This document shows, piece by piece, positions 24,904 through 33,416 of a DNA stretch of 37,500 nucleotides. The DNA is taken from assembly GCA_905221605.1 (NCBI GenBank), contig CAJNDS010000950.1:1-37500 (forward strand), in the 5' to 3' direction. Under the pieces are notes generated by a model, which worked only from the letters and a program-made list of their open reading frames with translations, ran no database searches and was not told the DNA's origin. A program made the translations under genes and the position numbers. Each line of letters opens with the position of its first letter. The first letter of the stretch is position 1. This DNA is from Symbiodinium natans (Eukaryota; Sar; Dinophyceae; Suessiales; Symbiodiniaceae).

Positions 24904-24965
24904 TAAACCCTAAACCCTAAACCCTAAACCCTAAACCCTAAACCCTAAACCCTAAACCCTAAACC
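24904..24965 (-). repeat. Telomere-type array
   Basis: Nine exact CCCTAAA units. Confidence 0.96.
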
Positions 24966-25121
24966 GTGATGATGGCCCCTTTGCAATTATACGATAATAC
25001 CCCCCCAAACCCTATTCTAATTAGTGAGTCTCCTACAGTACCAACATAGTATATACTTGCTCCTTGCATGGGTATCTACAAGCCCGAAAACCGGGCTAAT
25101 TATTCAGGCCCCTATCTTACC

Positions 25122-25205
25122 TTATTGTTTCATACTTGGCCCCTTTAAGTCCACATATAGGAAGTACTTTGTAAGGCCCAAACATTTAATAGGTACATGG
25201 ACCCC
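25122..25205. repeat. Family A foldback, diverged copy
   Basis: Core ATATAGGAAGTACTTTGTAAGGCCC matched in parts to 5822-5922; right end GGTACATGGACCCC joins a CCCTAAA array. The left arm (TACCTTATTG...ACTTGGCCCC) is degenerate. Confidence 0.7.
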
Positions 25206-25315
25206 TAAACCCTAAACCCTAAACCCTAAACGATAGACCCTAGACCCTAGACCCTAAACCCTAAACCCTAAACCCTAAACCCTACACCCTAACCCTAAAC
25301 CCTAAACCCTAAACC
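25206..25315 (-). repeat. Telomere-type array
   Basis: CCCTAAA with three CCCTAGA units and one CCCTACA. Confidence 0.95.
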
Positions 25316-25340
25316 CATGGGCCCCTTAGCCCCAAACCAG

Positions 25341-25405
25341 AGTCCAAGGCCACGGCCGAGCCGAGAGCCCAGGAGCAGCTCGCGGTCCTCCAGAAGGCTC
25401 CTGGG
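25341..25405 (+). CDS. Candidate internal exon
   Basis: Acceptor agccccaaaccag|, SKATAEPRAQEQLAVLQK; donor either AAG|gctcct (25396) or GGG|gtttaggg (25405), same phase. Tightly sandwiched between CCCTAAA and TTTAGGG arrays. Confidence 0.5.
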
Positions 25406-25532
25406 GTTTAGGGTTTAGGGTTTAGGGTTTAGGGTTTAGGGTTTAGGGTTTAGGGTTTAGGGTTTAGGGTTTAGGGTTTAGGGTTTAGGGTTTAGAGTTG
25501 AGGGTTTAGGGTTTAGGGTTTAGGGTTTAGTG
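25406..25532 (+). repeat. Telomere-type array
   Basis: About eighteen TTTAGGG units, one TTGAGGG; short further run at 25570-25605. Confidence 0.97.
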
Positions 25533-25690
25533 TCTCGAAGTCTTGGGTTTTGTTGGCTTCATGGTGGTGGGGTTTAGGGCTTAGGGCTTAGGGTTTAGGG
25601 GTTTAGGGAAGGAACCCCGATTAGGGGTCTGGATCGCTGTTGTGCATGTCTGCGGCTTGTCCGATATCAGGAGGGAGCTTGGGTGCTTAG

Positions 25691-25759
25691 AGGCCTCTCA
25701 ACACCATACCTGTCGTGATGAGAAGCAGCCTTTGCAACCGCGAACACTGCAAGACGTAG
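25691..25759 (+). CDS. Candidate exon, strand uncertain
   Basis: Acceptor cttgggtgcttag|, RPLNTIPVVMRSSLCNREHC then KT, TAG. The minus strand has a 75-codon ATG frame over 25667-25894 (contains LEEICADKRYFTVQLRLAVF) that competes. Confidence 0.28.
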   Translation, partial: RPLNTIPVVMRSSLCNREHCKT

Positions 25760-25845
25760 CTGAACTGTGAAGTATCTCTTGTCTGCGCAAATTTCCTCTA
25801 GGTGAGCCGGTGAACCTGAAGTCTTAGTGTTTGTTGGTTCCTTAG

Positions 25846-25995
25846 AATGGCCGAGATTGGTTGAGAGCATCTCCCCAGACCTCCCCGCAAACACAAAGCC
25901 TGAGCGCCACCGACCCTACGGATGCGGCTTCTAGTAAGAAGTCTGTTCTTTTCAGCCAGGGTTTCGAAAGTTCTTACAACCCCGAATGGGAATAA
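25846..25995 (+). CDS. Candidate 3'-terminal exon
   Basis: Strong acceptor gtttgttggttccttag|, 49 codons and TAA: NGRDWLRASPQTSPQTQSLS, then ATDPTDAASSKKSVLFSQGF and ESSYNPEWE. Ser/Thr-rich, probably disordered tail. No telomere repeat inside. Among the stronger single-exon calls. Confidence 0.52.
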   Translation, partial: NGRDWLRASPQTSPQTQSLSATDPTDAASSKKSVLFSQGFESSYNPEWE

Positions 25996-26053
25996 TAAAG
26001 TTAGGTTTGAACGAGACCCTCAAACATATTTCTTTTGCAACGGTTGAGTGCAG

Positions 26054-26121
26054 GTGCGTGTAGGGATAGAGTTGATGAAAACAAGTATAGGTTTGAAGGC
26101 CCACGAGAGGGCACCGTCAAG
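26054..26121 (+). CDS. Candidate internal exon
   Basis: Acceptor acggttgagtgcag|, VRVGIELMKTSIGLKAHERA then PS, GC-type donor CAAG|gcctgc; the frame stays open to the CCCTAAA array at 26173. Confidence 0.43.
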
Positions 26122-26172
26122 GCCTGCTGCGGGGGGGTTGAGGGGCGGGGTAGGATGGGAGGTGGCGTTCCC

Positions 26173-26310
26173 TAAGCCCTAAACCCTATACCCTAAACCC
26201 TAAACCCTAAACCCTAAACCCTAAACCCTAAACCCTAAACCCTAATTAAATTAAACCCTTAACCCTCTACCCTCTAAACCCTAAACCCTAAAGCCGAACC
26301 CTAAACCCTA
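26173..26310 (-). repeat. Telomere-type array
   Basis: Exact CCCTAAA for about ten units, then broken by AATTAAATTAAA and CCCTCTA sequences. Confidence 0.95.
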
Positions 26311-26366
26311 TAAAGGTTTCAAGGTGTAGACCCTATGCGTTGAGACGACGGGGCTGAAGGGTTTAG

Positions 26367-26489
26367 AGTGAGAGGCCCTTGAGGCTTGTAGCTTCTCGTG
26401 AGTTCGTGGCTATTGCGACAGGGGATTTCTCAAAAACTCTACAGAGCAATAGCTTGGCAGACTTTTTGGGGCGAGACCCTGGATTTTAA
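26367..26489 (+). CDS. Candidate exon to stop
   Basis: Acceptor aagggtttag| (a telomere-like unit), 40 codons and TAA: SERPLRLVASREFVAIATGD then FSKTLQSNSLADFLGRDPGF. Confidence 0.47.
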   Translation, partial: SERPLRLVASREFVAIATGDFSKTLQSNSLADFLGRDPGF

Positions 26490-26494
26490 GATGT

Positions 26495-26686
26495 ATGCTG
26501 AATACAACTTCTTCACACACTCCTGGTCCGTACCCTCAAAGCCTAAACTCTGAACCTCAGGTGGGAGAGATCTACTTCTTCCCTAGCTTGGATGGGAACG
26601 AGCAATTCGTGCCAGACCCGTCTGTCCCAGACTTCGCACCCGAAACTTTAAACTTCCAGGCTTACAGAACAGCCTTACAACCATAA
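26495..26686 (+). CDS. Candidate ORF or terminal exon
   Basis: ATG frame of 63 codons to TAA. The acceptor aactctgaacctcag| would start it at VGEIYFFPSLDGNEQFVPDP, then PSVPDFAPETLNFQAYRTAL. Acidic, Pro/Phe-rich C-terminus; stop directly before a CCCTAAA array. Confidence 0.48.
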   Translation: MLNTTSSHTPGPYPQSLNSEPQVGEIYFFPSLDGNEQFVPDPSVPDFAPETLNFQAYRTALQP

Positions 26687-26747
26687 ACCCTAAACCCTCA
26701 ACCCTCAACCCTAAACCCTAAACCCTAAACCCTAAACCCTAAACCCT
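26685..26747 (-). repeat. Telomere-type array
   Basis: CCCTAAA with two CCCTCAA units. Confidence 0.95.
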
Positions 26748-26820
26748 TTTTTTGGCTACCCGGGGGTTCAGGGATAGCTACCTCCATGTTCGGGTTTGGG
26801 GGGTTCAGGGCTTACTTAAA

Positions 26821-26930
26821 GGATCAGGGGACTTAGTAAGTAGGGTTAGAATGAGGGCAACCCAAAGTTGCACTTACTTATAAGCCCCAATCAGGGTACT
26901 TATAACCCTACTTACTAAGTCCCATGATCC
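26821..26930. repeat. Foldback element, family B, copy 2
   Basis: Arms 26821-26848 and 26903-26930 (28 nt) complement with one mismatch. Same terminal sequence as 8711-8812, 18 kb away. Confidence 0.88.
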
Positions 26931-26958
26931 TCCAAGTAGGTTTTGGGGCTCAGGGGGC

Positions 26959-27021
26959 ATGAGTTGCCGTGAAAGCGCGCACCTGCATGCCGCTCTCCCC
27001 TGGATACCAACAGGTCCTTAA
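26959..27021 (+). CDS. Candidate short ORF
   Basis: ATG, MSCRESAHLHAALPWIPTGP, TAA. Overlaps the start of the next foldback, so weak. Confidence 0.22.
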   Translation: MSCRESAHLHAALPWIPTGP

Positions 27022-27061
27022 TGGGGGCTATCAGAGGGGGCATGAAAAGCCCCATTAAGGA
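27015..27061. repeat. Short foldback
   Basis: TCCTTAATGGGGGCT (27015-27029) and AGCCCCATTAAGGA (27048-27061), one extra G, 18-nt loop. Confidence 0.8.
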
Positions 27062-27068
27062 GTGTTAG

Positions 27069-27384
27069 TAAAAGGGAGAACATCCCAAATCATGCCCTTC
27101 AACATGGGCTTCCCCGCTTTTGGTATGATAACCTTGCCCGAAACGATCTTAAACCACTGCATTTCCCCCAAGGTCAGGGGATGAAGACTGCAATGATCTC
27201 AGGGTAGGGGTTAGGGATTTAGGGTTTAGGGTTTAGGGTTTAGGGTTTAGGGTTTAGGGTTTAGGGTTTAGGGTTTAGGTTCGGGGAGGTTTGTGATGGT
27301 TTTTTTGGCCCAAGCAGTACCATTCCTTTCCCTTCTTGATCCCCCAGTCCCTCTTTCTAGAACCTACCACCAGAAGCGAGCTCG
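27069..27384 (+). CDS. Two-exon model, unknown protein
   Basis: Exon 27069-27172: acceptor agtgttag|, 34 codons: KGRTSQIMPFNMGFPAFGMI then TLPETILNHCISPK, donor AAG|gtcagg. Intron 175 nt contains a clean TTTAGGG array (27216-27280) and ends in a long pyrimidine tract, gatcccccag|. Exon 27348-27384 continues the frame as SLFLEPTTRSEL, donor CTCG|gtaggc. The hydrophobic GFPAFGMITLPETIL may be a membrane segment. Confidence 0.48.
27207..27281 (+). repeat. Telomere-type array (intronic)
   Basis: About nine exact TTTAGGG units. Confidence 0.96.
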
Positions 27385-27385
27385 G

Positions 27386-27516
27386 TAGGCCCTTGGGATA
27401 TTTTGTATTTTCCCTTATTTGGGTTTAAGAGGATCACCTTCAGGAATGAGTAGGCCCTTGGGATAGTTTTGTGTTTTCCCTTATTTGGGTTCAAGAGGAT
27501 CACCTTCAGGAATGTG
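27386..27516. repeat. 65-bp tandem duplication at a 5' splice site
   Basis: Copies 27386-27450 and 27451-27516 (one 1-bp indel, few substitutions). Each begins TAGGCCCTTGGGATA, i.e. at the candidate donor gtaggc, and each contains an AG (caccttcag). Confidence 0.92.
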
Positions 27517-27579
27517 TTTCCGAGGGTTTTTAGGGGCCATCCTGGCCCGTGAGTACCTTGTGACCTACCTTGTGGGCTT

Positions 27580-27666
27580 CATGTACCCCTATAGTAGATA
27601 CCTAGGCCTTAAGGTACCCTTATAGGAACCCCTTTAAGGCCTAGGTATCTACTATATGGGTACATG
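27580..27666. repeat. Foldback element, family A, best-preserved stem
   Basis: Arms 27580-27612 and 27634-27666 (33 nt) match with one mismatch. Ends CATGTACCC...GGGTACATG; loop has the TATAGGAA core of the family. Confidence 0.88.
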
Positions 27667-27742
27667 GAAGGTTTTGGAGGGGCATGTTCACCTTCTTTTG
27701 CATTCGCCACCTTTTTGTGTCCAAGTTCCGTTGTCTTTCTAG

Positions 27743-28685
27743 AGGCGTGAACCCACTTGAAGACCAGACCGTTTTTGAACATTCTTTGTGAGCCACTCTC
27801 GCTGCTTCTATAGATAAGGGGGCCAAAAGCACGTCAAACCCTAAACCGTAAACCTTCAAAGAGCCGTGAAGAGGAAGGACGTCATCAAGGCGTAACCTTG
27901 TAGGCTAGGGTTCGGCTCAGACAAGTAAACGCCTTCAGTCAAAGCTCCCACCTGAACGCAAGTAAAGGTTCAGAGTTTAGGGTTTAGGGTTTCGGGTTTA
28001 GGGTTTAGGGTTTCGGGTTTAGGGTTTAGGGTTTGTTGGGTGAACATGGCTCGCTCCACCTCATTCTCCGCAGACCCTGCAGGCCCTTATCCTACCACAG
28101 TCATGGTTTGCGGCCTCTGGTATAACGTTTCGGGGGTATTTGACGTTGGTAGCCCACTGGTACCCTTTTCCCTTTTTTCTGGTTCAGGGTCCCCACTTTT
28201 ATAAAGTAATCAACTCTAAAATGTTTATAAGGAATATACCTTTAATTAGAATAGGAATCCTAATATGATTTAAGGTATATTATTCTTAAAGAAGAGGTTT
28301 TGGAGTTTCTGGGCAAGTGACTGCTAAGTCTTTTGCCCTAAACCCTAAACCCTAAACCCTTAATGTTGCTTAGCTGCCTCCGATCTCCGCTCGCCTCAAG
28401 ATGCAGCCCAAAGTAGGCCAGCGCAAGAGCAAACTAAGAGCCCATTCAATGTCATGTTTGAGGTTAAGGCGGTTAGGGTTTAGGGTTTAGGGTTTGGGGT
28501 TTAGGGTTTAGGGTTTAGGGTTTAGGGTTTAGGGTTTAGGGTTTAATAGCATTGGGTGGAAGCGAGCCTCTTGTAGAGGGTTCGAGGTTCCCACCTGGTT
28601 AGGCTGCGATAAGCAACTACAATGCGGCTTCAAGACGTTTACGTGTAGCTACGAGCTGTGCATCTTTCGACTGGATATGCTGTAA
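27743..28685 (+). CDS. Four-exon gene model, 3' part, unknown protein
   Basis: Exons 27743-27787, 28074-28119, 28374-28462 and 28577-28685. All junctions are GT-AG: ccgttgtctttctag|, TTT|gtgagc, cctcattctccgcag|, CTG|gtataa, atgttgcttag|, GAG|gttaag, agcctcttgtag|. One frame is open throughout to TAA: GVNPLEDQTVFEHS; PCRPLSYHSHGLRPL; LPPISARLKMQPKVGQRKSK; GFEVPTWLGCDKQLQCGFKT. The last exons are also open in another frame (TLQALILPQSWFAAS; SDLRSPQDAAQSRPAQEQTK), which fails in the first exon. Introns 1 and 3 carry TTTAGGG arrays; intron 2 carries a foldback and a CCCTAAA array. Family unknown; the last exon is Cys-rich. Confidence 0.5.
27976..28034 (+). repeat. Telomere-type array (intronic)
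   Basis: TTTAGGG and TTTCGGG units alternate. Confidence 0.93.
28146..28288. repeat. Foldback element, family E, copy 1
   Basis: The left part 28146-28190 matches the reverse complement of 36622-36667. An inner hairpin AATATACCTT / AAGGTATATT lies at about 28233-28280. Confidence 0.7.
28336..28363 (-). repeat. Telomere-type array (intronic)
   Basis: Four CCCTAAA units near the 3' end of the intron. Confidence 0.93.
28471..28544 (+). repeat. Telomere-type array (intronic)
   Basis: About ten TTTAGGG units, one TTTGGGG. Confidence 0.96.
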
Positions 28686-29053
28686 GCTAGACTTCTTACG
28701 TCGACTTGGTTAAAGTGTGGAATTGCGCCTATTTTTGTTTTGCTTCTTTCTGGTTCCTCAAGGGGGGTGAAGGGGGACAGGGTCAAGTGGAACTGCGCGT
28801 CCACCACCATCAGCAACTCATGTGATGCAACCACTCGCGCGTTTTCACATGTTGTGTTGCGCATGTCTGAAAACACGAGTGACAGTGCGGAAGTATATTC
28901 CTTTGGCAGCCACAACATCCGCAATTGCACAGAAATGTTCTGAGTTGAGGCGCTTCTCTGCTGCAAGTGTACAACCCATCGGAGTTGCAGGAAGCTGAAA
29001 TTTCCCGAAATTCGGGGTCCTGCCAACCCACCCCTGAGATGCTTCGGGCTCAT
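28649..29053 (-). CDS. Minus-strand open frame, 134 codons
   Basis: ATG frame with no repeats or low complexity; contains SALSLVFSDMRNTTCENARV and HELLMVVDAQFHLTLSPFTP. Its start overlaps the stop of the next frame upstream (ATGA, 29050-29053). A 67-codon + strand frame (28740-28943) also exists. An ORF of this length can arise by chance in 37 kb. Confidence 0.3.
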   Translation of the reverse strand: MSPKHLRGGLAGPRISGNFSFLQLRWVVHLQQRSASTQNISVQLRMLWLPKEYTSALSLVFSDMRNTTCENARVVASHELLMVVDAQFHLTLSPFTPLEEPERSKTKIGAIPHFNQVDVRSLAYSISSRKMHSS

Positions 29054-29331
29054 GATGAAAGGTTAGGAGAAAATATTTTAGCTTCTTTTTGCAGGTCGCG
29101 TGCTAAGGGTTTAGGTTTTGCAACATGAGGTGAATCACCTCGTGTGTGGTTTTGTGTAAAAAGGTCGATGTCAGGTCCAGATATAAAACGGCTAAGTTTG
29201 TCCATGGTATTTGTTGGGTAAGGCGTTGTGGTGTTTCGGGACCTGCCAGTAAGGCATAACTGCTTCACAACGACTGTACAAGTATTTACACATGCTGGGA
29301 TGGAACAATCATCTTTTTGCCGTTTTGACAC
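29050..29331 (-). CDS. Minus-strand open frame, 93 codons
   Basis: ATG frame, begins MSKRQKDDCSIPACVNTCTV; Lys/Asp/Thr mixed. With the 134-codon frame it fills an array-free 680 bp and could be one gene broken by a frameshift or joined by splicing. Confidence 0.3.
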   Translation of the reverse strand: MSKRQKDDCSIPACVNTCTVVVKQLCLTGRSRNTTTPYPTNTMDKLSRFISGPDIDLFTQNHTRGDSPHVAKPKPLARDLQKEAKIFSPNLSS

Positions 29332-29339
29332 CTTTTGCA

Positions 29340-29505
29340 GCTAATGCAGCTAGTTGTATCTTGGAGTAGCTCATATGCCCTTTCACCCCTCTTTCCAGAG
29401 GAGGTGTACTACCAATTGCTTAAGAACTCCCCATTCCTTATAAGGGCAGTATCTATTATCTTTCAAGTAGTAGTATAGGGTTTCGGTTTGAGGGGTTTCT
29501 TTAGG
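29340..29505. other. No gene seen
   Basis: TACTACC...GTAGTA arms suggest a weak foldback (about 29408-29475). Confidence 0.4.
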
Positions 29506-29510
29506 TGTAG

Positions 29511-29604
29511 CCATTGGATTCGTGCCGCGTCGCATGGAGATCGCTGAGCACGGCCGCAGTGATGGCAGAGGCCCCTCGCCACGCGAGCAGCCCTACCTTG
29601 AATA
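29511..29604 (+). CDS. Candidate exon
   Basis: Acceptor tttctttaggtgtag|, IGFVPRRMEIAEHGRSDGRG then PSPREQPYLE and TAA; GC-type donor AGAG|gcccct at 29570 possible. Confidence 0.4.
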
Positions 29605-29723
29605 AACCTCTTAGTAGCGCAGTGCTACCCTTTTTCCCTTTGTTTAAGGAACAATCACCCCAAAAAGCTGCCTTTGTTCCAATATGGCTATACTGTGCCC
29701 ACTTGAAGGCTTAAGGGTCTAAG

Positions 29724-29851
29724 GCGAGTGACCTTTATGAGATTCTAACCACCCTTACACGCAAGAAAGCAACTGCTCCTGAATTCTTGGGTCCATTGAC
29801 CTACGAGAGGGTTCCTGCGGCCCTCTTGTTCTACTGGAACCTAGGAATTTG
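29724..29851 (+). CDS. Candidate internal exon
   Basis: Acceptor gggtctaag|, donor TTTG|gtaaat (near consensus), 42 codons: ASDLYEILTTLTRKKATAPE then FLGPLTYERVPAALLFYWNL. High-quality amino acid mix; not recognised. An earlier donor (GAGAGG|gttcct) would end it in phase 0. Confidence 0.48.
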
Positions 29852-30002
29852 GTAAATAGAGCCCTGATAAGGACACAAAAAAGGAGGTCTGGGAAAGTAT
29901 AGGGCAGGTGCAAGTCGCAATCCCCATCCACTTCGCAGCGTGACCTAAGCCCAACCTAAGCCCGAAACTCGAATGAATGTAGCAAGGCCCCCAAAGTCTC
30001 AG

Positions 30003-30060
30003 CCGCAAACCCTGCCGACAGGGCCAGTCATAGGAGGTGCTTAAATGCATTGCAGGGACT
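30003..30060 (+). CDS. Candidate internal exon, boundary uncertain
   Basis: Acceptor ccccaaagtctcag|, ANPADRASHRRCLNALQ. I could not find a junction that joins it cleanly to 30082. Confidence 0.33.
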
Positions 30061-30081
30061 ATCTGATGATACTTGGCATAG

Positions 30082-33000
30082 TTGGCGGGGGGTCTGGTAG
30101 ACCCCGAACCTTTAGGTTCGTTCCGGCTGGTGTGCAACGACCTGCTTCGTGGTCCACTGTTCTCAGAACAACTGCCCTTGTGTTTAGGGTTTAGGGTTTG
30201 GGGTTTAGGACGAAGGCATGGGAGGAGGCTTCTGCTGCAGAAGACCACTTGGACGAGGAGCCGCTGGGCGCCGAGCCACCCTCGATGGCGAGTGCCAAGC
30301 AAGCTCTGAAGCGGGAGACTGTGGCTGCCGTGGCCTACGAGACCCTAACCCCTAACCCCTAACCCCAAACCCCAAACCCTAAACCCTAAACCCTAAACCC
30401 TAAACCCTAAACCCTAAACCCTAAACCCTAAACCCTAAACCCTAAACCCTAAACCCTAAACCCTAAACCGCAAGAGCGCGCCAGCAGCATGCGCTTGGGG
30501 ACCCCGAACCGTTCGCAGCTTCTCTTGCATCCTGAAGGAGCAGCTCTGGCTCTAGCGAAGGCATGGTTTAGGTTTAATTAGGGTTTAGGGTTTAGGGTTT
30601 CGGGTTTAGGGTCTACTACTATTTGCTTAACCCCCCCCCCGCCCCCCAAGAATGCCAAAATAGTAATCCCCATATTGAACTCAAACGGAAGAATATGTTT
30701 CATGTTTTGCGTGGCTCTTATGCAAAAGTAGCTTAAGGTTCAGGGAGTAGGAAGGGAGGACACGGACCCCCAGCTCACAAAAGACGCTGTGACTTTCATA
30801 GTTGCGAACCTCGCCTAGGATTTACAGCCCCATAAGCCTCTAAGTCTCCCTGGCGGGAGTACGTAGCCCTAAGCCCTAAGCCCAACACCCTACACCCTAA
30901 ACCCGAAACCCTAAACCCTAAACCCTAAACCCCAAACCCTAACCCTAAACCCTCCCTTCTCCCTTTTTCTGAGACCACGCAGGCGCGTCTTCGCTCGATG
31001 TCCCGCCTCTCGGTCGATGACGCCGACAATGAGGCCAGGTCCTGGGGTTCTAGGTTTTGGGGTTTAGGGTTTAGGGTTTAGGGTTTGGGGTTTGGGGTTT
31101 AGGGTTTAGGGTTCAAAAGTTGAGAGTTCAGGGTTGAGGGTCCTAGGGGTTTAGGGTTTAGGGTTTGGGGTTCAGGGTTCTAGGGTTCTAGGGTTCTAGG
31201 TGTAATGTTTAGGGCTTGAATTTAGGGTTCTAGGTTCTTGAGTTCTTGGGTTCTATAGGGATAGGTCTTATTAAGGTTCAGGGTTGGGTTTCTAGGGTTT
31301 CTAGGGTTTCTAGGGTTTCTAGGGTTTCTAGGGTTTCTAGGGTTTCTAGGGTTTCTAGGGTTTCTGGGGTTTCTAGGGTTTCTTCTGTAGGTTTCTACGA
31401 TTTCTAGAAGGGTTTCTAGGGTTTTGGGCGTGGGCTCAGGGTTTCTGGGGTTTTAGGGTTCTAGGGGTCTAGGGTTGAGGGTTCGAGGATTCTAGGGTTT
31501 GGGGTTTAGGGCTTAGGGCTTAGGGTAAGGGGTTTGAGGCCAGTAGGGTTCTGGGTTTCTTGGGTTCTTGGGTTCTTGAGTTCTAGGGATAGTTTCAGGT
31601 TCAGAGTTTCTGGGGTTTATGGGGCTTCTAGTAGGGCTTTCTAGGGTTTTTGGGGTCTCGAGGGTTTTAGGGTTCTTGCGTTCCAGGGATAGGGTTAAGG
31701 TTCAGGCTTTCTAGGGTTTCTAGGGTTTCTAGGGTTTCTAGGGTATCTAGGGTTCTAGGGTGGGTTTAGGGTTTAGATTTTTGGGGCTTTAGGGTTTCTA
31801 GAACTCTTGGGTTTGTGGGTTCGAGGGTTTAGAGTTTCTAGGGTTTGAGGGTTTGTGGGTTCTTGAGTTTCTTGGGTTTGTCAGCTCTAGGGTTTGTGGT
31901 TGTAGGGTTTAAGGTTTCTGGGGTTTTAGGGTTTGAGGTTAAGGGCTAACTACCTGCTCCCTTCACTGCTCCCTTCCGGGGAAGGGAGGGGGATAGAGAG
32001 AGAGAGAGAGAGATCACACTTGCTGACAGACAGTGTCACCTTAGTAGTAGAGTAGGTAACCTTTAACAACCGTTTTGGGGTGTTCTAATACCAGCAAAAT
32101 CCCAAAGGTTAATCTTTAATTCCCCTACGTTACTGGACAACTAAGTTGCAAACCCTAAACCCTAAACCCCAAGCCCTCATCGCGGCCCTTGTGCGCGAGG
32201 CATGCGTTCCTCTGGCGCAGCCACCTGGAAGAGACAACTGTTGCGGTCTAGGGTGGAGGGTGTTTAGGGTTTAGGAGTTTAGGGTTTAGGGTTTAGGGTT
32301 TAGGGTGTTTGGGGGTCAAGGTTAAGTGTTTGGGGTTCAGGCTTCAAAGTTTACGGCTTAGGGTTTCGTGTTTTAGAAGGTTCAGGGTAGCATCAACGGT
32401 TTATCGGCCTTATACTCGGTAGGGTCAGATGACTAGATCGACGCTTGGTTTCATGTCGCCTGAGCTGCAACCGCTCAAACCCCTCGACCGAAGCTTCCTG
32501 GTTCTCAGTTGGGAACGCTGGACTTAGGTACCATAATTCTCCCTACATGTACCCTTTGAGGAATATACTTCCTTCAGTCCCTAAACCCTAAACCCTAAAC
32601 CCTCCCATGAACCAGTAAATGCCTAAACCTCCTTCAGTCCCTACACCATGAACCCTAAACCCTACACCCTACAAAGAACCAGGAACACCCTAAACCCTAA
32701 ACCCTAAACCCTAAACCCTAAACCCTAAACCCTAAACCCTAAACCCTAAACCCTAAACCCTAAACCCTAAACCCTAAACCCTAAACCCTAAACCCTAAAC
32801 CTTCCCTCCTCGGGCACCAGGCAGCTGGGCTTCATTGAGGAAGACTTTGAGCCCTTCGACGAGGTGCGCTCTTCGGGACATCGGGGTTGGCCGCATGGTC
32901 TTTGTGTTTCCCCTGGTGATCTGGGTTGTTTAGGGTTTAGGGTTTAGGGTTTAGGGTTTAATTAGGGTTCTGGGTTCCTGTTATAGCTACTTATACCCAG

Positions 33001-33354
33001 AAAGTCTACTCCAAAGTAGGGGGCGATTGTGTGCTGGAGGACATTGTTTCGCATATTCTTCAGATCACGGGCCAACCAAGCATGCGCCAACGCGCCCGTT
33101 TCCCCTTTTGAACGGATCGTGCGGAGAACGCTAAACCCTAAACCCTAAATCCTAAACCCTAAACCCTAAACCCTAAACCCAAGACCCTAAGACCCTGAAC
33201 CCTAAGACCCTAAGACCCTAAACCCTAAACCCTAAACCCTAAACCCTAGCCCTAAACCCTAAACCCTAAGACCTTAATCCTTGAGGTGGTTACTTACACG
33301 ACTCTTCACCCAAGGCCCCCTCTGGCATCGCACCCAGAAGGCCGTAAGCCCTGA
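30082..33354 (+). CDS. Seven-exon gene model, C-terminal part, unknown protein
   Basis: Exons: 30082-30179 (GGLVDPEPLGSFRLVCNDLL...), 30209-30341 (SAAEDHLDEEPLGAEPPSMA, then SAKQALKRETVAAVAYE), 30477-30560 (RASSMRLGTPNRSQLLLHPE...), 30983-31033 (ARLRSMSRLSVDDADNE), 32174-32245 (CARHAFLWRSHLEETTVA), 32825-32863 (LGFIEEDFEPFDE), 33286-33354 (VVTYTTLHPRPPLASHPEGR, KP, TGA). About 180 codons in one continuous frame. Intron 1 is 29 nt of telomere repeat. Donors are GT or GC, except GAG|accc at 30341, the weakest junction. Acidic middle, basic Arg/Ser stretches, Pro-rich end. Each larger intron carries TTTAGGG in its 5' part, CCCTAAA in its 3' part, or both. Confidence 0.5.
30342..30469 (-). repeat. 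Telomere-type array (intronic)
   Basis: CCCCTAA and CCCCAAA start, then about fifteen exact CCCTAAA units. Confidence 0.97.
30571..30613 (+). repeat. Telomere-type array (intronic)
   Basis: TTTAGGG and TTTCGGG units directly after exon 30477-30560. Confidence 0.92.
30863..30952 (-). repeat. Telomere-type array (intronic)
   Basis: CCCTAAG, CCCTAAA, CCCGAAA and CCCCAAA units, 30 bp before the acceptor of 30983. Confidence 0.93.
31050..31215 (+). repeat. Telomere-type array (intronic)
   Basis: TTTAGGG, TTTGGGG and TTCTAGGG units from just after exon 30983-31033. Confidence 0.9.
31288..31445 (+). repeat. Variant array, 9-mer TTTCTAGGG
   Basis: About twelve near-exact TTTCTAGGG units. Confidence 0.95.
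31446..31935 (+). repeat. Degenerate telomere-like tract
   Basis: TTTCTAGGG, TTCTTGGG and TTTGAGGG relatives; G-rich throughout, no exon seen. Downstream are a perfect CTCCCTTCC/GGAAGGGAG hairpin (about 31970) and a (GA)n tract (31997-32014). Confidence 0.85.
32262..32345 (+). repeat. Telomere-type array (intronic)
   Basis: TTTAGGG units with GTTTGGGG variants after exon 32174-32245. Confidence 0.9.
32686..32802 (-). repeat. Long exact telomere-type array (intronic)
   Basis: About sixteen uninterrupted CCCTAAA units; the cleanest array in the window. Ends 22 bp before the acceptor of 32825. Confidence 0.98.
32928..32967 (+). repeat. Telomere-type array (intronic)
   Basis: Four to five TTTAGGG units. 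Confidence 0.93.
33129..33272 (-). repeat. Telomere-type array (intronic)
   Basis: CCCTAAA with a CCCTAAGA sub-block; ends just before acceptor ccttgag| of 33286. Confidence 0.95.
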
Positions 33355-33416
33355 ATCCTGAAAGAGTAAATGGGAATACATTAAATCAAGGGAATATAGG
33401 TCAGCCCAGGAAAACC

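Noticed and set aside
27854-27889. Exon LQRAVKRKDVIK with GC donor
   Set aside because: Plausible but lies inside an intron of the better-supported model 27743-28685.
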